In this document: one piece after another, positions 24,954 through 35,560 of the stretch
Numbering within the stretch: position 1 is the stretch's first letter
How the letters are laid out: each line of letters starts with the position of its first letter
Assembly (NCBI GenBank): GCA_021776785.1
Contig: JAJFFF010000033.1
Span: forward strand, 124,001-188,000
DNA length: 64,000 bases
Reading direction: 5' to 3'
Source: Planctomycetota bacterium
Lineage (GTDB): Bacteria; Planctomycetota; PLA2
The notes under the pieces: model-generated
What the model saw: the letters and a program-made list of their open reading frames with translations, nothing else
Databases searched by the model: none
Told to the model about the DNA's origin: nothing
Program-made: the position numbers and the translations under genes

Positions 24954-26876
24954 TTACAGCGATGCGAGGTGCCGCACCCGCGCTTCGATCGACGCCGGAT
25001 CCAACCCCTGCCAAGAAATCTGCTCCCACAACCCGCCGCAACCCTCCCGCCAAGTACCAAGGTGGTCGTACTTCGGGCTGTGTCCGCGTTGGAGAAGCCA
25101 CGTTCCCATCTTGGAGCCGAGGCCGGTTTCGATGTTTTGGCTTTCGACGACCAATACGAATCCGCTCTCGCCGATCTTGTCGATCGTGTCCGTGTCCGCC
25201 ACGTTTAGCGTCGGCTTGTTGATCAACCCGACATCGAGTCCGTCGGCACGCATCTTCTCGACCGCATCGAGCGCGCGGTACAGCATCTCGCCGTAACTCA
25301 CGACCCAACCCGCGGTGCCTTCGCGCACGACCTCGTCTTGGCCGGGCACAAACGTGTAGCCCGCGCCGTACAGCGGCTCGCCCGCCTCGGTCAAGATGTC
25401 CGGCGTGCCCGATCGTGTCGAAAAGAGGAACCGTTGCCCCGCATCGAAGTAGACCTTCTCCACCACCGCGCGCAACTGATGCTGGTCGGCCGGGAAGTAC
25501 AGGCGCGTGTTGTCGTGCTCGCGCAGCCCGTTGCTTGCGAAGAAGTTGTTGATGCCGAAGTGGCACGTGTTGTCGGCCATCCAATCGACGCCCGCGTGCG
25601 AGAAATGCGCGAGGACGTTCGACTGATTTAGGCGCGCCATCGTGATTTCTGAAATCACCATCTCCAAGAACGCGGAAAACGTGCCGAAGATGCCCTGACG
25701 CCCCTCGTCCATGCCAAATCCGGCTGCCGCGGAATAGTTACCGCGCTCCATCACGCCGCCCGCGACATACACCTCGGGGTGTTGTTTGCGGATGTGATGG
25801 AGACCGCACGAGCCTTCGAGATCGCAATCGAAGACGCGCACGGAATCGATGCGCTCGGCCTTCGGCATGCGATCCAAAATCTCGCACACGATCTTGCCGA
25901 ACAGGTCGCGGTTCTTCGCCTGTTTGGTCGAACTGCCGCGGTACGTCGACGGGTCGCTCGGCTTCTCGATCGTGTCCAAGTACGCGAGCGCTTCGGTGCG
26001 GCCGCGCGCCGTCAAGTACGTGCGCGCAAGATCCACGCTGATCACGTCGTGCCCCTTCGGCAAGCCCTCAATGCCCTCGACACCGGGCGCCATCTTGCGT
26101 TTGTTGATGAGCGCCTGCGGCCCCGGCGCAAGCAGCGCCCGCCGCATCCGCACGTACAGCGCGTTCACGTCTTCGCCGTCGCCGGTGTCCACCGGGATAC
26201 CGTGACCGCCCAGCGTGTTCGCGAGAGTAAAGCCCGCCATGTACTCGCTCGGGTGCCCCGCAATCGTCACGTCGTTGTCATCGAGCACGAGCTTCACGTC
26301 GAGGCCCTGCGCGACCGCAAGCCGCGCCGCTTCGGCGTCGTTGCCTTCCATCTGCGAGCCATCGGAGCCAAACAAGAAGACGACGCGACCGGGGTTCGCC
26401 ATGGCGACGCCGTTGACGTAAGGCCACAGGTGGCCGAGACGCCCGGAGCTGAACTTCACGCCGGGCGTGAAACCTCGCTCGGGGTGACCGGGCAAATGCG
26501 CATGCGCTTCGCGGTACTGCAACAACTTCGAGACTTCGAGCTCGCCGTTGAGCGCCGCCATCAGGTACTGAATCGCGACGCGATGTCCCGCCTCATCGAA
26601 ATAGATCGGGACGACGCGGTCGGTGCCGCGCATGAACCCGTCGGCGATCAACACCTCGGGAACGATGTCGAACGGACCGCCGGTGTGACCGCCCAGCCCT
26701 TTCGCGGCAGCCACCGCCGTGAAAAAGATGATCGCGTCGCGACAGACCGCGATGTTTTTTTGCAGCGTCGCACGCTCCGCATCCGTCAGCGTCTCGCGCG
26801 CCGGATCCAAAACGAGCGGCTCGTACTCCGTCAGGTCGATCGGAAACACGTTATCTCCCCGCATGCGGGACCCCAT
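24954..26876 (-). CDS. Transketolase-like thiamine-diphosphate enzyme
   Basis: About 640 residues in the transketolase order. The N-terminal cofactor-binding part has GLGGHTGGPFDIVPEVL, then KFSSGRLGHLWPYVNGVA and the metal/ThDP site FLFGSDGSQMEGNDAEAARLA followed by DDNDVTIAG. The central pyrimidine-binding part has EIT(M)ARLNQSN, and the C-terminal part has YGEMLYRALDAVEKM. The early HTGG and GDG-like motifs support ThDP use, but sequence details differ from canonical Tkt, so the substrate is uncertain. ATG 26876 follows GGAGTGGGG and is preferred over ATG 26864 or the upstream start. Confidence 0.8.
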   Translation of the reverse strand: MGSRMRGDNVFPIDLTEYEPLVLDPARETLTDAERATLQKNIAVCRDAIIFFTAVAAAKGLGGHTGGPFDIVPEVLIADGFMRGTDRVVPIYFDEAGHRVAIQYLMAALNGELEVSKLLQYREAHAHLPGHPERGFTPGVKFSSGRLGHLWPYVNGVAMANPGRVVFLFGSDGSQMEGNDAEAARLAVAQGLDVKLVLDDNDVTIAGHPSEYMAGFTLANTLGGHGIPVDTGDGEDVNALYVRMRRALLAPGPQALINKRKMAPGVEGIEGLPKGHDVISVDLARTYLTARGRTEALAYLDTIEKPSDPSTYRGSSTKQAKNRDLFGKIVCEILDRMPKAERIDSVRVFDCDLEGSCGLHHIRKQHPEVYVAGGVMERGNYSAAAGFGMDEGRQGIFGTFSAFLEMVISEITMARLNQSNVLAHFSHAGVDWMADNTCHFGINNFFASNGLREHDNTRLYFPADQHQLRAVVEKVYFDAGQRFLFSTRSGTPDILTEAGEPLYGAGYTFVPGQDEVVREGTAGWVVSYGEMLYRALDAVEKMRADGLDVGLINKPTLNVADTDTIDKIGESGFVLVVESQNIETGLGSKMGTWLLQRGHSPKYDHLGTWREGCGGLWEQISWQGLDPASIEARVRHLASL

Positions 26877-27023
26877 GACCCCACTCCGTGCCTTCACTGT
26901 TCGCCCACCCTGGGATTCGTTCGCTCGAACCATCGTCAACCTCCGTCGCCTGCCCGTTTTGACGTTCTAGATCGGAAGTGTAGATCCATGAAGGGTCAGA
27001 ATCCCCCGACCCCAAAAGACTCC

Positions 27024-27758
27024 CTAAGGAACGTACAGAATGCGCGAACAAGACTTGCACTGCAGCATTTCCTTGCGATCCAGCACGCGCACGGCGTAGT
27101 TCGCCGGAATCGAGATGTAACACGCCGAGCAGTGGATATCGTTGCCGATCCGGCCGGCGGCGCGATCGATCGTGCCGTCGAGCACAGCGAGGCAGTCCGT
27201 GTGCTTTCTGCGCACGCGGTCATACAGGCGGAGCTGCTCGGCGCCAACCTTGTTCAGGTAGCCCGCTCGCTCCTCGTCGCGTTGCGCCAACTCGTCCGTA
27301 ACGCCTTGCAGCGAACCTTCTAGCTTGGCCTTCGCGGCGTCGTACTCGGCCTGAAGCTTCTCCATGTCGGCGCGGATCTCGGCCGTCTTGGCTTCGGCTT
27401 CCTCGGCCGTTTGGAGTCCCTTGATCGTGGTGTCGGTCATGGACTGGATGTCGGCCAACACCGCGGCCATCGCCTCCTGCAGCGCCTCGTACTCACGATT
27501 GCTGAGCTTGGGTGCATTCATCTGTCGCTTGATCTTCTCGCGCTGCTCTTCCTTCGTCTTCACTTCGAGTTCCGCGCGATTCGCCTCCGCGCGCATCTTC
27601 GTCATGAGCGAGGCCTGCTCCGCGTGGGCCGTTTCATAGGCCGCTATCGCATCGGTGTACCGCTTGAGTTTGACCGGCACCTCGTCGAGTTTTTTTTGCA
27701 GCCGATCACGTTTGCGGTCGATCCGTTGCAGCCCAATCAGATTCTCAATGATGTCCAT
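27024..27758 (-). CDS. Coiled-coil protein with C-terminal zinc ribbon (CT398/HP0958 type)
   Basis: A 244-residue protein. Residues 1-180 are a long antiparallel coiled coil (LIGLQRIDRKRDRLQKKLDEV onward, with LSNREYEALQ typical of the family). The C-terminal zinc ribbon has CSACYISIP and CKSCSRILY. In Helicobacter pylori, HP0958 binds RpoN and flagellin mRNA; elsewhere the role is unclear. ATG 27758 gives the normal family start. It lies after the rpoD terminator on the same strand and appears to be transcribed separately. Confidence 0.85.
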   Translation of the reverse strand: MDIIENLIGLQRIDRKRDRLQKKLDEVPVKLKRYTDAIAAYETAHAEQASLMTKMRAEANRAELEVKTKEEQREKIKRQMNAPKLSNREYEALQEAMAAVLADIQSMTDTTIKGLQTAEEAEAKTAEIRADMEKLQAEYDAAKAKLEGSLQGVTDELAQRDEERAGYLNKVGAEQLRLYDRVRRKHTDCLAVLDGTIDRAAGRIGNDIHCSACYISIPANYAVRVLDRKEMLQCKSCSRILYVP

Positions 27759-27890
27759 TCTCGCGCCTGTCTCCATCTGTGCTCTTCGCCCCCCGGCGTT
27801 ATGTCGCGGAACACGGACTTGCATCCGTGTGTCCAAAAGTCTGCGTCAACCGTCGCCACGTTTGTCGCGGAACGTTACGGTCCGCCGACG

Positions 27891-27915
27891 AAAAAAGGGC
27901 CCGCACCGCGGACCC
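27891..27915 (-). terminator. Intrinsic terminator downstream of rpoD
   Basis: On the minus strand GGGTCCGC pairs with GCGGGCCC (one G-U) around the loop GGT, followed by six T residues (27891-27896). It lies 216 bp after the rpoD stop and three bases after the stop of the in-frame open extension described separately. Confidence 0.85.
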
Positions 27916-27917
27916 TC

Positions 27918-28130
27918 CTAATGAGTTTGTGTCTTGGAATCGCAAAGCCACGCGTTCCATGAGGACGTCCCGGGATGCGGGCCGTTCTCCGAGCAGCGCG
28001 CCTCGACCGTCGCAGGCCGGAATCGCTTCCCGGCATTGCTGGCCTCCCAGCACTTCGGGCTGCACTTCGGGCCGCGCTTCGGGTCGCGCTTCGTGCCGCA
28101 CTTCTTGGCGGTGGCGTTGCGTGGGCGCGA
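27918..28130 (-). other. 70-codon open frame directly after the rpoD UGA, in the rpoD frame
   Basis: The rpoD frame stays open for 70 codons after TGA 28131-28133 and ends at TAG 27918-27920, just before the terminator. The predicted peptide is Cys/Lys/Pro-rich with a repeating look (AKKCGTKRDPKRGPKCSPKC, later EARCSENGPHPG). Third codon positions are mostly G or C over the first 55 codons, as in real genes here. There is no ATG, GTG or TTG inside it to start independently. Either UGA is sometimes read through, the stop is recent, or the pattern is a by-product of a short tandem repeat (GAAGCGCGGCCC-like units). Confidence 0.35.
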
Positions 28131-29837
<1,707 letters not shown>

Positions 29838-29860
29838 ATATAGGGCTCACTTCTGTGTGC

Positions 29861-31873
29861 TCAGTATTCTTCTCTTGTCGCTTCCGGGCCACGTTCGAAG
29901 TCGTGAAACTCCTCATCGTTCCAATGCCCGTCGCCGTCATTCCGTCGCGCGAAATCTTCATCGAGCGCCGCGCCGTCGTCCGAGGAGTCAAGCTCCCTCG
30001 GGTGTTGCTCTGCGCGTTCCGCATCCTGCGTCGATTCCGCCGCCCGGTCTGTTGTTCGGTCTGTTGTTCGGTCTTCCACTAAATTGCCGCCGCGTGCCCG
30101 CACTAACGCCGCCAACGGATCCTGTTGCTGGTGCATCGCGGCGCGCCTACGCGCGCGGTCCGCCAACCGACTCAAATGATGCGACGATCGTTCGCACGCA
30201 TCTTCGGACGGCTCCAACGACAAGATCCGTGAAACGGCTTCATCATTCGCCGCTAGCACGCTCAACAATGCCTCTCGGCCAAAGGATTGTCCCTTGGCAC
30301 GCAAATCATCCGTCATGATCGACAAATAGCGGAGCTTCCCGTCCTGCCATTGGGGCGGCGGGTAGACATCCACGATCCGCAGCCAGAGGGCTGGATCGAA
30401 CCAGCCGGCCCGCAAGAGGTCCTCCTCCATCCGCAGCCAGGCCGGGGTGGCCGAGGCGCCGGCGGCCTCGTCTTCGGGGAAGCCAGGGCTCCTGGATTCC
30501 GCTTCCGAACGCGCGTCAAAGCCGGAATCTCGGCTCGGAGCCGGCCGCGCGGGCACCGAGGATGCCGAACGGACCGGGCGGTGTGAGGATTGGATCGTGT
30601 TGCGCAACGTGGACTCGGTGATTCCTGTTCGCTCCGCAAGCAATTTCAGGGCCGCCTCGGCGCGCGCTGGATTTTGGATGCGGGCGATCGCGCCCCCGAT
30701 GTCTTGCACAGCCGCCATGCGTCCGTCGAGCGTGTCCGCGTTGTGCTTTTGAAGCCCGGCCTCCATCCGATACGACCAGAGGTCTTGCGCCTGCTCGATG
30801 ACCTCGTCCAACCCCTCGCGGCCGTGGGCCCGCACGTAGTCGGCGGGATCTTTCCCGGGCGGCAGGAGCGCGACACTTCCTTCGACGCCTTCGGCGAGGA
30901 GTGTCTCGGCCGCGCGCTCGGCGGCGTTGCGGCCCGCTTGGTCGCCGTCGTACAAAAGGACGACCGGCACGGCGAAGCGTCGCAGTTGCCCGGCGTTGGC
31001 GGGGGTCAACGCGGTCCCCAAACCCGCCGCGACCTCTTCAACACCGGCTTGATGGCAGTGCATGACGTCGGTGTAGCCTTCGACCACAATCAGCCGGCCG
31101 GTTTTCCGCGCCGCCTCGCGGGCGAAGCGAAGACCATACATCTCACTGCCTTTGCGAAACGTCGGGCCATCTTGGGAGTTTAAGTACTTCGGCTGCGCGT
31201 CGCCCATGGCGCGCGCGCCGAAAGCGACGACGTCGCCGCGCAAGTCGTGAATCGGAAACATGATGCGACCGCGAAACGCGTCGTAAAACGATCCGTCTTG
31301 CTCGCGGCGCCGGACGAGGCCGGCGTCGAACAAAGCGCGCTCGGAAAAGCCGCGCTTTCGGGCGACCGGAAAGAGCCCCTCGTACCGATCCAACGAGTAG
31401 CCGATTTCAAACGTCTCCAACGTGCCTTCGGTGAAGCTACGGTCCGCGAGATACGCACGCGCATCCTGACCGACGTCGCGGCGCAGCGCCTCCTGATAAA
31501 ACGCAGCGGCGAACCGCAACGCCTCCAGGGCTTGGCGCCGCTTGCTTGCGGTCTCGGCGGCCTGCGGCGTCTGCTCCTCTTCGGGGATGACGATGCCGGC
31601 CTTGTCCGCCAACTGCTGGCACACGTCACGAAACGACATGCCGGTGCGCTGCATCAAGAAGCGAATCGCGTTGCCGCCTTCGTCGCAGCTAAAGCACTTG
31701 TAGGTGCCGGTGTGCGGCCACACGTGAAACGACGGGGACTTGTCGTCATGGAAGGGACAGAGCCCTTTGAACGTGGTTCCCGAACGCTTGAGAGAGACAA
31801 ACTCCGATACAACATCAACGATGTCGGTGGAGTCCTGAATGGACTGGATGATCTCTTGGGGAATGAGCGCCAA
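29861..31873 (-). CDS. dnaG: DNA primase DnaG
   Basis: A 670-residue primase that makes RNA primers for replication. The N-terminal zinc finger is intact (CPFHDDKSPSFHVW then YKCFSCDEGGNAI), followed by the catalytic core and the TOPRIM domain (VVEGYTDVMHCHQAG, later LLYDGDQAG). The C-terminal helicase-binding part is less conserved and ends in an unusual acidic tail with a repeat of TDRTTDRTTDR. The start is TTG 31873 (LIPQEIIQSIQDSTDIVDVV), as no ATG lies close by. It has the classic position before rpoD in a macromolecular-synthesis operon. Confidence 0.95.
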   Translation of the reverse strand: MALIPQEIIQSIQDSTDIVDVVSEFVSLKRSGTTFKGLCPFHDDKSPSFHVWPHTGTYKCFSCDEGGNAIRFLMQRTGMSFRDVCQQLADKAGIVIPEEEQTPQAAETASKRRQALEALRFAAAFYQEALRRDVGQDARAYLADRSFTEGTLETFEIGYSLDRYEGLFPVARKRGFSERALFDAGLVRRREQDGSFYDAFRGRIMFPIHDLRGDVVAFGARAMGDAQPKYLNSQDGPTFRKGSEMYGLRFAREAARKTGRLIVVEGYTDVMHCHQAGVEEVAAGLGTALTPANAGQLRRFAVPVVLLYDGDQAGRNAAERAAETLLAEGVEGSVALLPPGKDPADYVRAHGREGLDEVIEQAQDLWSYRMEAGLQKHNADTLDGRMAAVQDIGGAIARIQNPARAEAALKLLAERTGITESTLRNTIQSSHRPVRSASSVPARPAPSRDSGFDARSEAESRSPGFPEDEAAGASATPAWLRMEEDLLRAGWFDPALWLRIVDVYPPPQWQDGKLRYLSIMTDDLRAKGQSFGREALLSVLAANDEAVSRILSLEPSEDACERSSHHLSRLADRARRRAAMHQQQDPLAALVRARGGNLVEDRTTDRTTDRAAESTQDAERAEQHPRELDSSDDGAALDEDFARRNDGDGHWNDEEFHDFERGPEATREEY

Positions 31874-31925
31874 TCGGTGTCCCGGGAACTTCGCGGCCGC
31901 ACGAAGTCGAACCGCAGAGTTTGTC

Positions 31926-32738
31926 TCAGATGGGACGGACCGTCAAGAGCTTGGCCCACTCCGCCGGCGTCACATTCTGCGGTCGGATCCCGGGGTCGAT
32001 GCCGGCTGCCTCCAGCCATCGAGGATCCACGGAATGGCGCAGCGTTTTGCGGCGCCACATGAACCCTTGGGTGAGAAGCGCCGGGAGCCCATCGTCGCGC
32101 CACTGCCGCGCCCGCGCCGGATCGCGAATCGTAAGCTGTAAGACGGCCGACTCGACGCGCGGCGGCGGCCAGAAAATGTGCGGCCCGACGCGCCGCACAA
32201 TCCTCGCCTCGGCCACAAGGGCGACGGCGATCGACATCGGGCCGTACGCGGCCGTGCCGGATTCGGCCACGAAGCGCTCCGCGGCCTCCCGCTGCACGAG
32301 CACCAAAGCGTCGGCCACCACATCGCCGGCCCACAACAGGTTCGCCAGGAGCGGCGTCGCAATGTTGTAGGGCAGGTTCGCGATCAACCGCCGGCGGCGC
32401 GTCCCGGCGACTCGATCCCACTCCGCGAGGATGTCCGGATTCAGGACGCGCTTGCTCTCCAAGACGTCGCCGCAAAAAAACGAAACGTGGTCGGGCCAGT
32501 CCGCGCTCTCGCGCGCCAAATTCTGCAATCGCGCGTCGATATCGACGGACAGAACCGCCCCCGCTGCATCGCTCAGGCGCTCGGTAAGAACGCCGGTTCC
32601 CGTCCCGATCTCGAGGACCGCATCGTCTTTTGTGATCGCCGCCTCCCTCACGATCGCGTCCAAGAAATTCGCGTCGATCAGGAAGTGCTGGCCCCGCAGT
32701 TTGCGCGGACCCAAACCGGCGGCGCCCAAGCGCGCCAT
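31926..32738 (-). CDS. rsmA: 16S rRNA dimethyladenosine transferase RsmA/KsgA
   Basis: A 270-residue SAM-dependent enzyme that dimethylates two adenines near the 3' end of 16S rRNA during small-subunit assembly. It shows GLGPRKLRGQHFLID, the SAM site VLEIGTGTGVLTERL, the acidic loop SVDIDARL, and the catalytic NLPYNIATPLL. The C-terminal domain has FWPPPRVESAVLQL and FMWRRKTLRHS. The ATG is at 32738. The longer upstream open frame lies inside the metalloprotease gene and is rejected. dnaG starts 52 bp later. Confidence 0.95.
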   Translation of the reverse strand: MARLGAAGLGPRKLRGQHFLIDANFLDAIVREAAITKDDAVLEIGTGTGVLTERLSDAAGAVLSVDIDARLQNLARESADWPDHVSFFCGDVLESKRVLNPDILAEWDRVAGTRRRRLIANLPYNIATPLLANLLWAGDVVADALVLVQREAAERFVAESGTAAYGPMSIAVALVAEARIVRRVGPHIFWPPPRVESAVLQLTIRDPARARQWRDDGLPALLTQGFMWRRKTLRHSVDPRWLEAAGIDPGIRPQNVTPAEWAKLLTVRPI

Positions 32739-32770
32739 GATGTCGGTCTTGGTGCGTGCGACAGCCACGG

Positions 32771-34924
32771 TCAGTTGGATACTCGCAGCACGCCGGATGC
32801 GATGGGTGCTGCCGGGAATCGAAGCGGCGTCGTCGGATCGGTCGTCGGCGTCACCGCTTCGATGCTGTTGGCGTCCAGCGTCACTTGGAAACTGACGATG
32901 GCGCCATCCGGATTGAACGGGCCGTTGAAACCGCCGCCGCCGCCCCCACCGCATCCCAGCGGGACAAGCGCCAGCGCGACGACCGCCAGCGCCCAATGGC
33001 GACGGCGACGCAGCGCGACCAAGGCCAAAAGGAACCATGCGCCCCATCCCACCGACGCTTGGAGGGCGTCCGTCATGACCGAGGTCACCTCGACGTCAAC
33101 CAGCACGAGAACGCGCCCGGTTTCGCCGGCGGGGATGGTCCAGGCCAAGCCGTCGAAGACCAGCGACCCGTCGTCGGCGGTGAAACCACCGGTCGCGAGG
33201 ATCGGCTCACCGCCATCGCGCGCGCCGTTGCCGTTGCGATCATCCAGCAGGGTGATCTGCGAGACGTCATCGCGCTCGTCACCGGTCCCGGAACCGCGCA
33301 GCGTCACGCGCTCCACCACCAAAGCCTCCCGGCCGGGAGCCCCCACGGCGGCTTGCAGCAGCGCCACGGAAAGAAGCGGGCTCGCGAAGTCCTGCGCCCC
33401 CGCGTCCGCCGCGCCGCGCACGACCGTGGCCGGCGTGTCCGCGGGAGCAGCCGGCAACGCGCCGCCCGCCCCCTGCAACCGCAGGTTGTAGACGCCGGTT
33501 CCGCCGGGATTGCCCGTGCTCGCCCGCGCCGACAGCGCCACCGTGTACACGCCGGTCGTCGGCAGCGTCGTCGTGAGCTGCGCGTTCCCGCCCAGGGGCC
33601 GATGTTCATCGACCGGAACCGCAAAGTCATTGGCGAACAACCGCAACTGCGACGTGACAGTCGCCGACGTGACCTGGAGGTTGATCTGCTGTCCGGCCGT
33701 TCCGTGAAACACGTAGTAGTCGATGTAGTGGAACGCACCCGACGCGTCGGCCCACTGGGCGTCGGTCTGGGCGAACGTCGCGCCCGTCACGATCTGGTCC
33801 CGGACCAGCGGCGCCGCATTGAGCACGAACTCGATCGACGTGTCCCGACTCGCGCGCACAAACACGGTGGAGGCCACCGCACGATCGTCGAGAGCGGGGT
33901 CAAACGTGTCGCCACGCGACCAAAACTCGTCGGCGGCGAACTGAAACGGCGTGGAGCCCAGGCCGGATCCGTCGCCGCCCACCGAACTGGCATCGATGTT
34001 GTTGCGACCGTTGACCGCCTCGATCAACACGCGGTACTCGCCCGGCGTCAGGCCCGGCACACGAAACGTGCCGTCGCCACGACCCGTGCGATCGGTAAAC
34101 ACGCCGATATGGGCCTCGGAACCACCGACGCGCACAACCCGCACATGAAGTTGATTGATCGGGAGGCCGCCCGCCGTGACGACACGCCCGGCAATCGCAC
34201 CAAGCCCCGCCGTGTCCTCCGGGTAGTTATCGATCAGCGCGACCGCGTCGTCTTCCTCGAGCGTGCCGCCCTCCTCCGGATTGCGCGGCACGCGGAACGG
34301 ATACATCGTCGGCACGTCCTGCGTGTCCGTCGGCTCGAAGCCGAAGCTGGACGTGCTCACCATGCCAATCGCTGTGTGCCCAAGGCCAACGACATGCCCC
34401 AATTCATGCAGCGTCGTGGCGCGAAAGAGCTCGGTGGGCGACGCGGAAATCCCAACCGGATTGAGTGCCGCGGCCGAGGTGTTGATGACGACCAACACGT
34501 CGAGAATCCGACCGGAACCGCGGTCCACGCTCTTGAGCGTGATGCCGAGCACGCCCGGACCGACGCCGAACTCCGCAAAGATGTCGCCGGTCGGATCGAA
34601 CGCGACCTCGCTTTGCCCGTTGGGAAACACGCCGAACGTTTGCCGCACGGTATCGCCGTTGTAGGGGCCGCCCGCAGACGCGCTCCCGAACACGGTGCGG
34701 GCATTGGGCACCAGATTCCACTGGTTCATCAGGTCCTGGACGATGACAAGCGGGTTGGCGACGCCGCCCACGGGTTCGGTGTCGACCAAGAAGTCAACCG
34801 GGAGCGAATTGTCGGGCACAGACTCCTCGACGAACGACGCGCCGACGCGCGAGTTCGAGATGAGAAACGCCGTGGCAGCTGTGGTCAGACACGCGAGGGC
34901 GAGAAGCATGGCGAGCCGACTCAT
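32771..34924 (-). CDS. Secreted matrixin-type zinc metalloprotease with sorting-like C-terminus
   Basis: A 717-residue protein with a signal peptide (LAMLLALACLTTAATA). The metzincin zinc site HELGHVVGLGH occupies residues 173-183, and the Met-turn TMYPF follows about 30 residues later, as in matrixins. After the protease come beta-sandwich segments (IAGRVVTAGG, carboxypeptidase-regulatory-like, then a domain resembling the bacterial pre-peptidase C-terminal domain). Near the end, GWGAWFLLALVALRRRRHW resembles a membrane sorting anchor, but a second hydrophobic run, a Gly stretch and about 50 more residues follow. Its ATG overlaps the stop of the gene upstream by four bases. Confidence 0.8.
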   Translation of the reverse strand: MSRLAMLLALACLTTAATAFLISNSRVGASFVEESVPDNSLPVDFLVDTEPVGGVANPLVIVQDLMNQWNLVPNARTVFGSASAGGPYNGDTVRQTFGVFPNGQSEVAFDPTGDIFAEFGVGPGVLGITLKSVDRGSGRILDVLVVINTSAAALNPVGISASPTELFRATTLHELGHVVGLGHTAIGMVSTSSFGFEPTDTQDVPTMYPFRVPRNPEEGGTLEEDDAVALIDNYPEDTAGLGAIAGRVVTAGGLPINQLHVRVVRVGGSEAHIGVFTDRTGRGDGTFRVPGLTPGEYRVLIEAVNGRNNIDASSVGGDGSGLGSTPFQFAADEFWSRGDTFDPALDDRAVASTVFVRASRDTSIEFVLNAAPLVRDQIVTGATFAQTDAQWADASGAFHYIDYYVFHGTAGQQINLQVTSATVTSQLRLFANDFAVPVDEHRPLGGNAQLTTTLPTTGVYTVALSARASTGNPGGTGVYNLRLQGAGGALPAAPADTPATVVRGAADAGAQDFASPLLSVALLQAAVGAPGREALVVERVTLRGSGTGDERDDVSQITLLDDRNGNGARDGGEPILATGGFTADDGSLVFDGLAWTIPAGETGRVLVLVDVEVTSVMTDALQASVGWGAWFLLALVALRRRRHWALAVVALALVPLGCGGGGGGGFNGPFNPDGAIVSFQVTLDANSIEAVTPTTDPTTPLRFPAAPIASGVLRVSN

Positions 34925-35505
34925 TTGGTCGCCGCCTTGCTGCGCGCCGATTTTGCGCGAGCCGCTTTCGCGCGAGCCGCTTTTTTCTGCGCCTGGCGCA
35001 CGGCGTTTTTCACGGCAGCACGGAACGTGTCCAGCGTCATCCGCGGACCGCGCAAGCCGGAAAATCCCGTCACGAACGATTCAACGTATCGAACGCCATT
35101 TTTGGACGCGCGCAGAGGGATCGCACCACGCGCAGCCTGCAGCACAACCGGAAACCCGGCGCGGTTTTTTTTGCCAAGCAACAACACGCATTCGCCGCCC
35201 ACCCGAAACTTGGGCATGCCGGCGACTCTGGTTTCGACGCCGTCGGCGCGACCGCCGATCAGACGCAGCTTCAGCGTTGGGCCGCGATGCGTCCCCGCGA
35301 TCGTTTCCAGCACGCGGAGCGTGATGATCGAAAACACAAGATTGGAACGGGGGTCGCGCTGCGGTTCGACGCGCTCGCAACGCACGCAACAGACTTGCGT
35401 CGCCCGAATGGCCAAGGCAGCTGTCGTTTCGTTGGAGTAGGTCGTCGCGAAGCCGGCCGCGCCGCACGCGAGTAAACACGCGACGACGCGCAATTGTTGG
35501 TTCAT
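34921..35505 (-). CDS. Small secreted protein of a matrixin-associated family
   Basis: A 194-residue protein with a signal peptide (VVACLLACGAAGFA). The text ATTYSNETTAALAIRATQVC, then VFSIITLRVLETIAGT and FRVGGECVLLLGK, resembles a small exported family that in several planctomycetes and myxobacteria is encoded next to matrixin metalloproteases. That is recalled knowledge, not verified. Its C-terminus is Lys/Ala/Arg-rich (KKAARAKAARAKSAR) and may bind polyanions. It overlaps the protease gene as ATGA. A substrate, inhibitor or chaperone for the protease would be reasonable. Confidence 0.6.
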   Translation of the reverse strand: MNQQLRVVACLLACGAAGFATTYSNETTAALAIRATQVCCVRCERVEPQRDPRSNLVFSIITLRVLETIAGTHRGPTLKLRLIGGRADGVETRVAGMPKFRVGGECVLLLGKKNRAGFPVVLQAARGAIPLRASKNGVRYVESFVTGFSGLRGPRMTLDTFRAAVKNAVRQAQKKAARAKAARAKSARSKAATK

Positions 35506-35560
35506 GATTCGCCTTTGATCGTCAGCCCCCGCCGGGATTATACGCCGGGTGGGCGTCGTG

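Noticed and set aside
25779-27323. 514-codon plus-strand frame opposite the transketolase-like gene
   Set aside because: Antisense of a gene with clear thiamine-diphosphate motifs; no recognisable content.
32756-35440. 894-codon plus-strand frame
   Set aside because: It lies antisense to the matrixin protease and its partner, both of which have signal peptides and motifs; the translation is Arg/His/Asp-rich with no domain.
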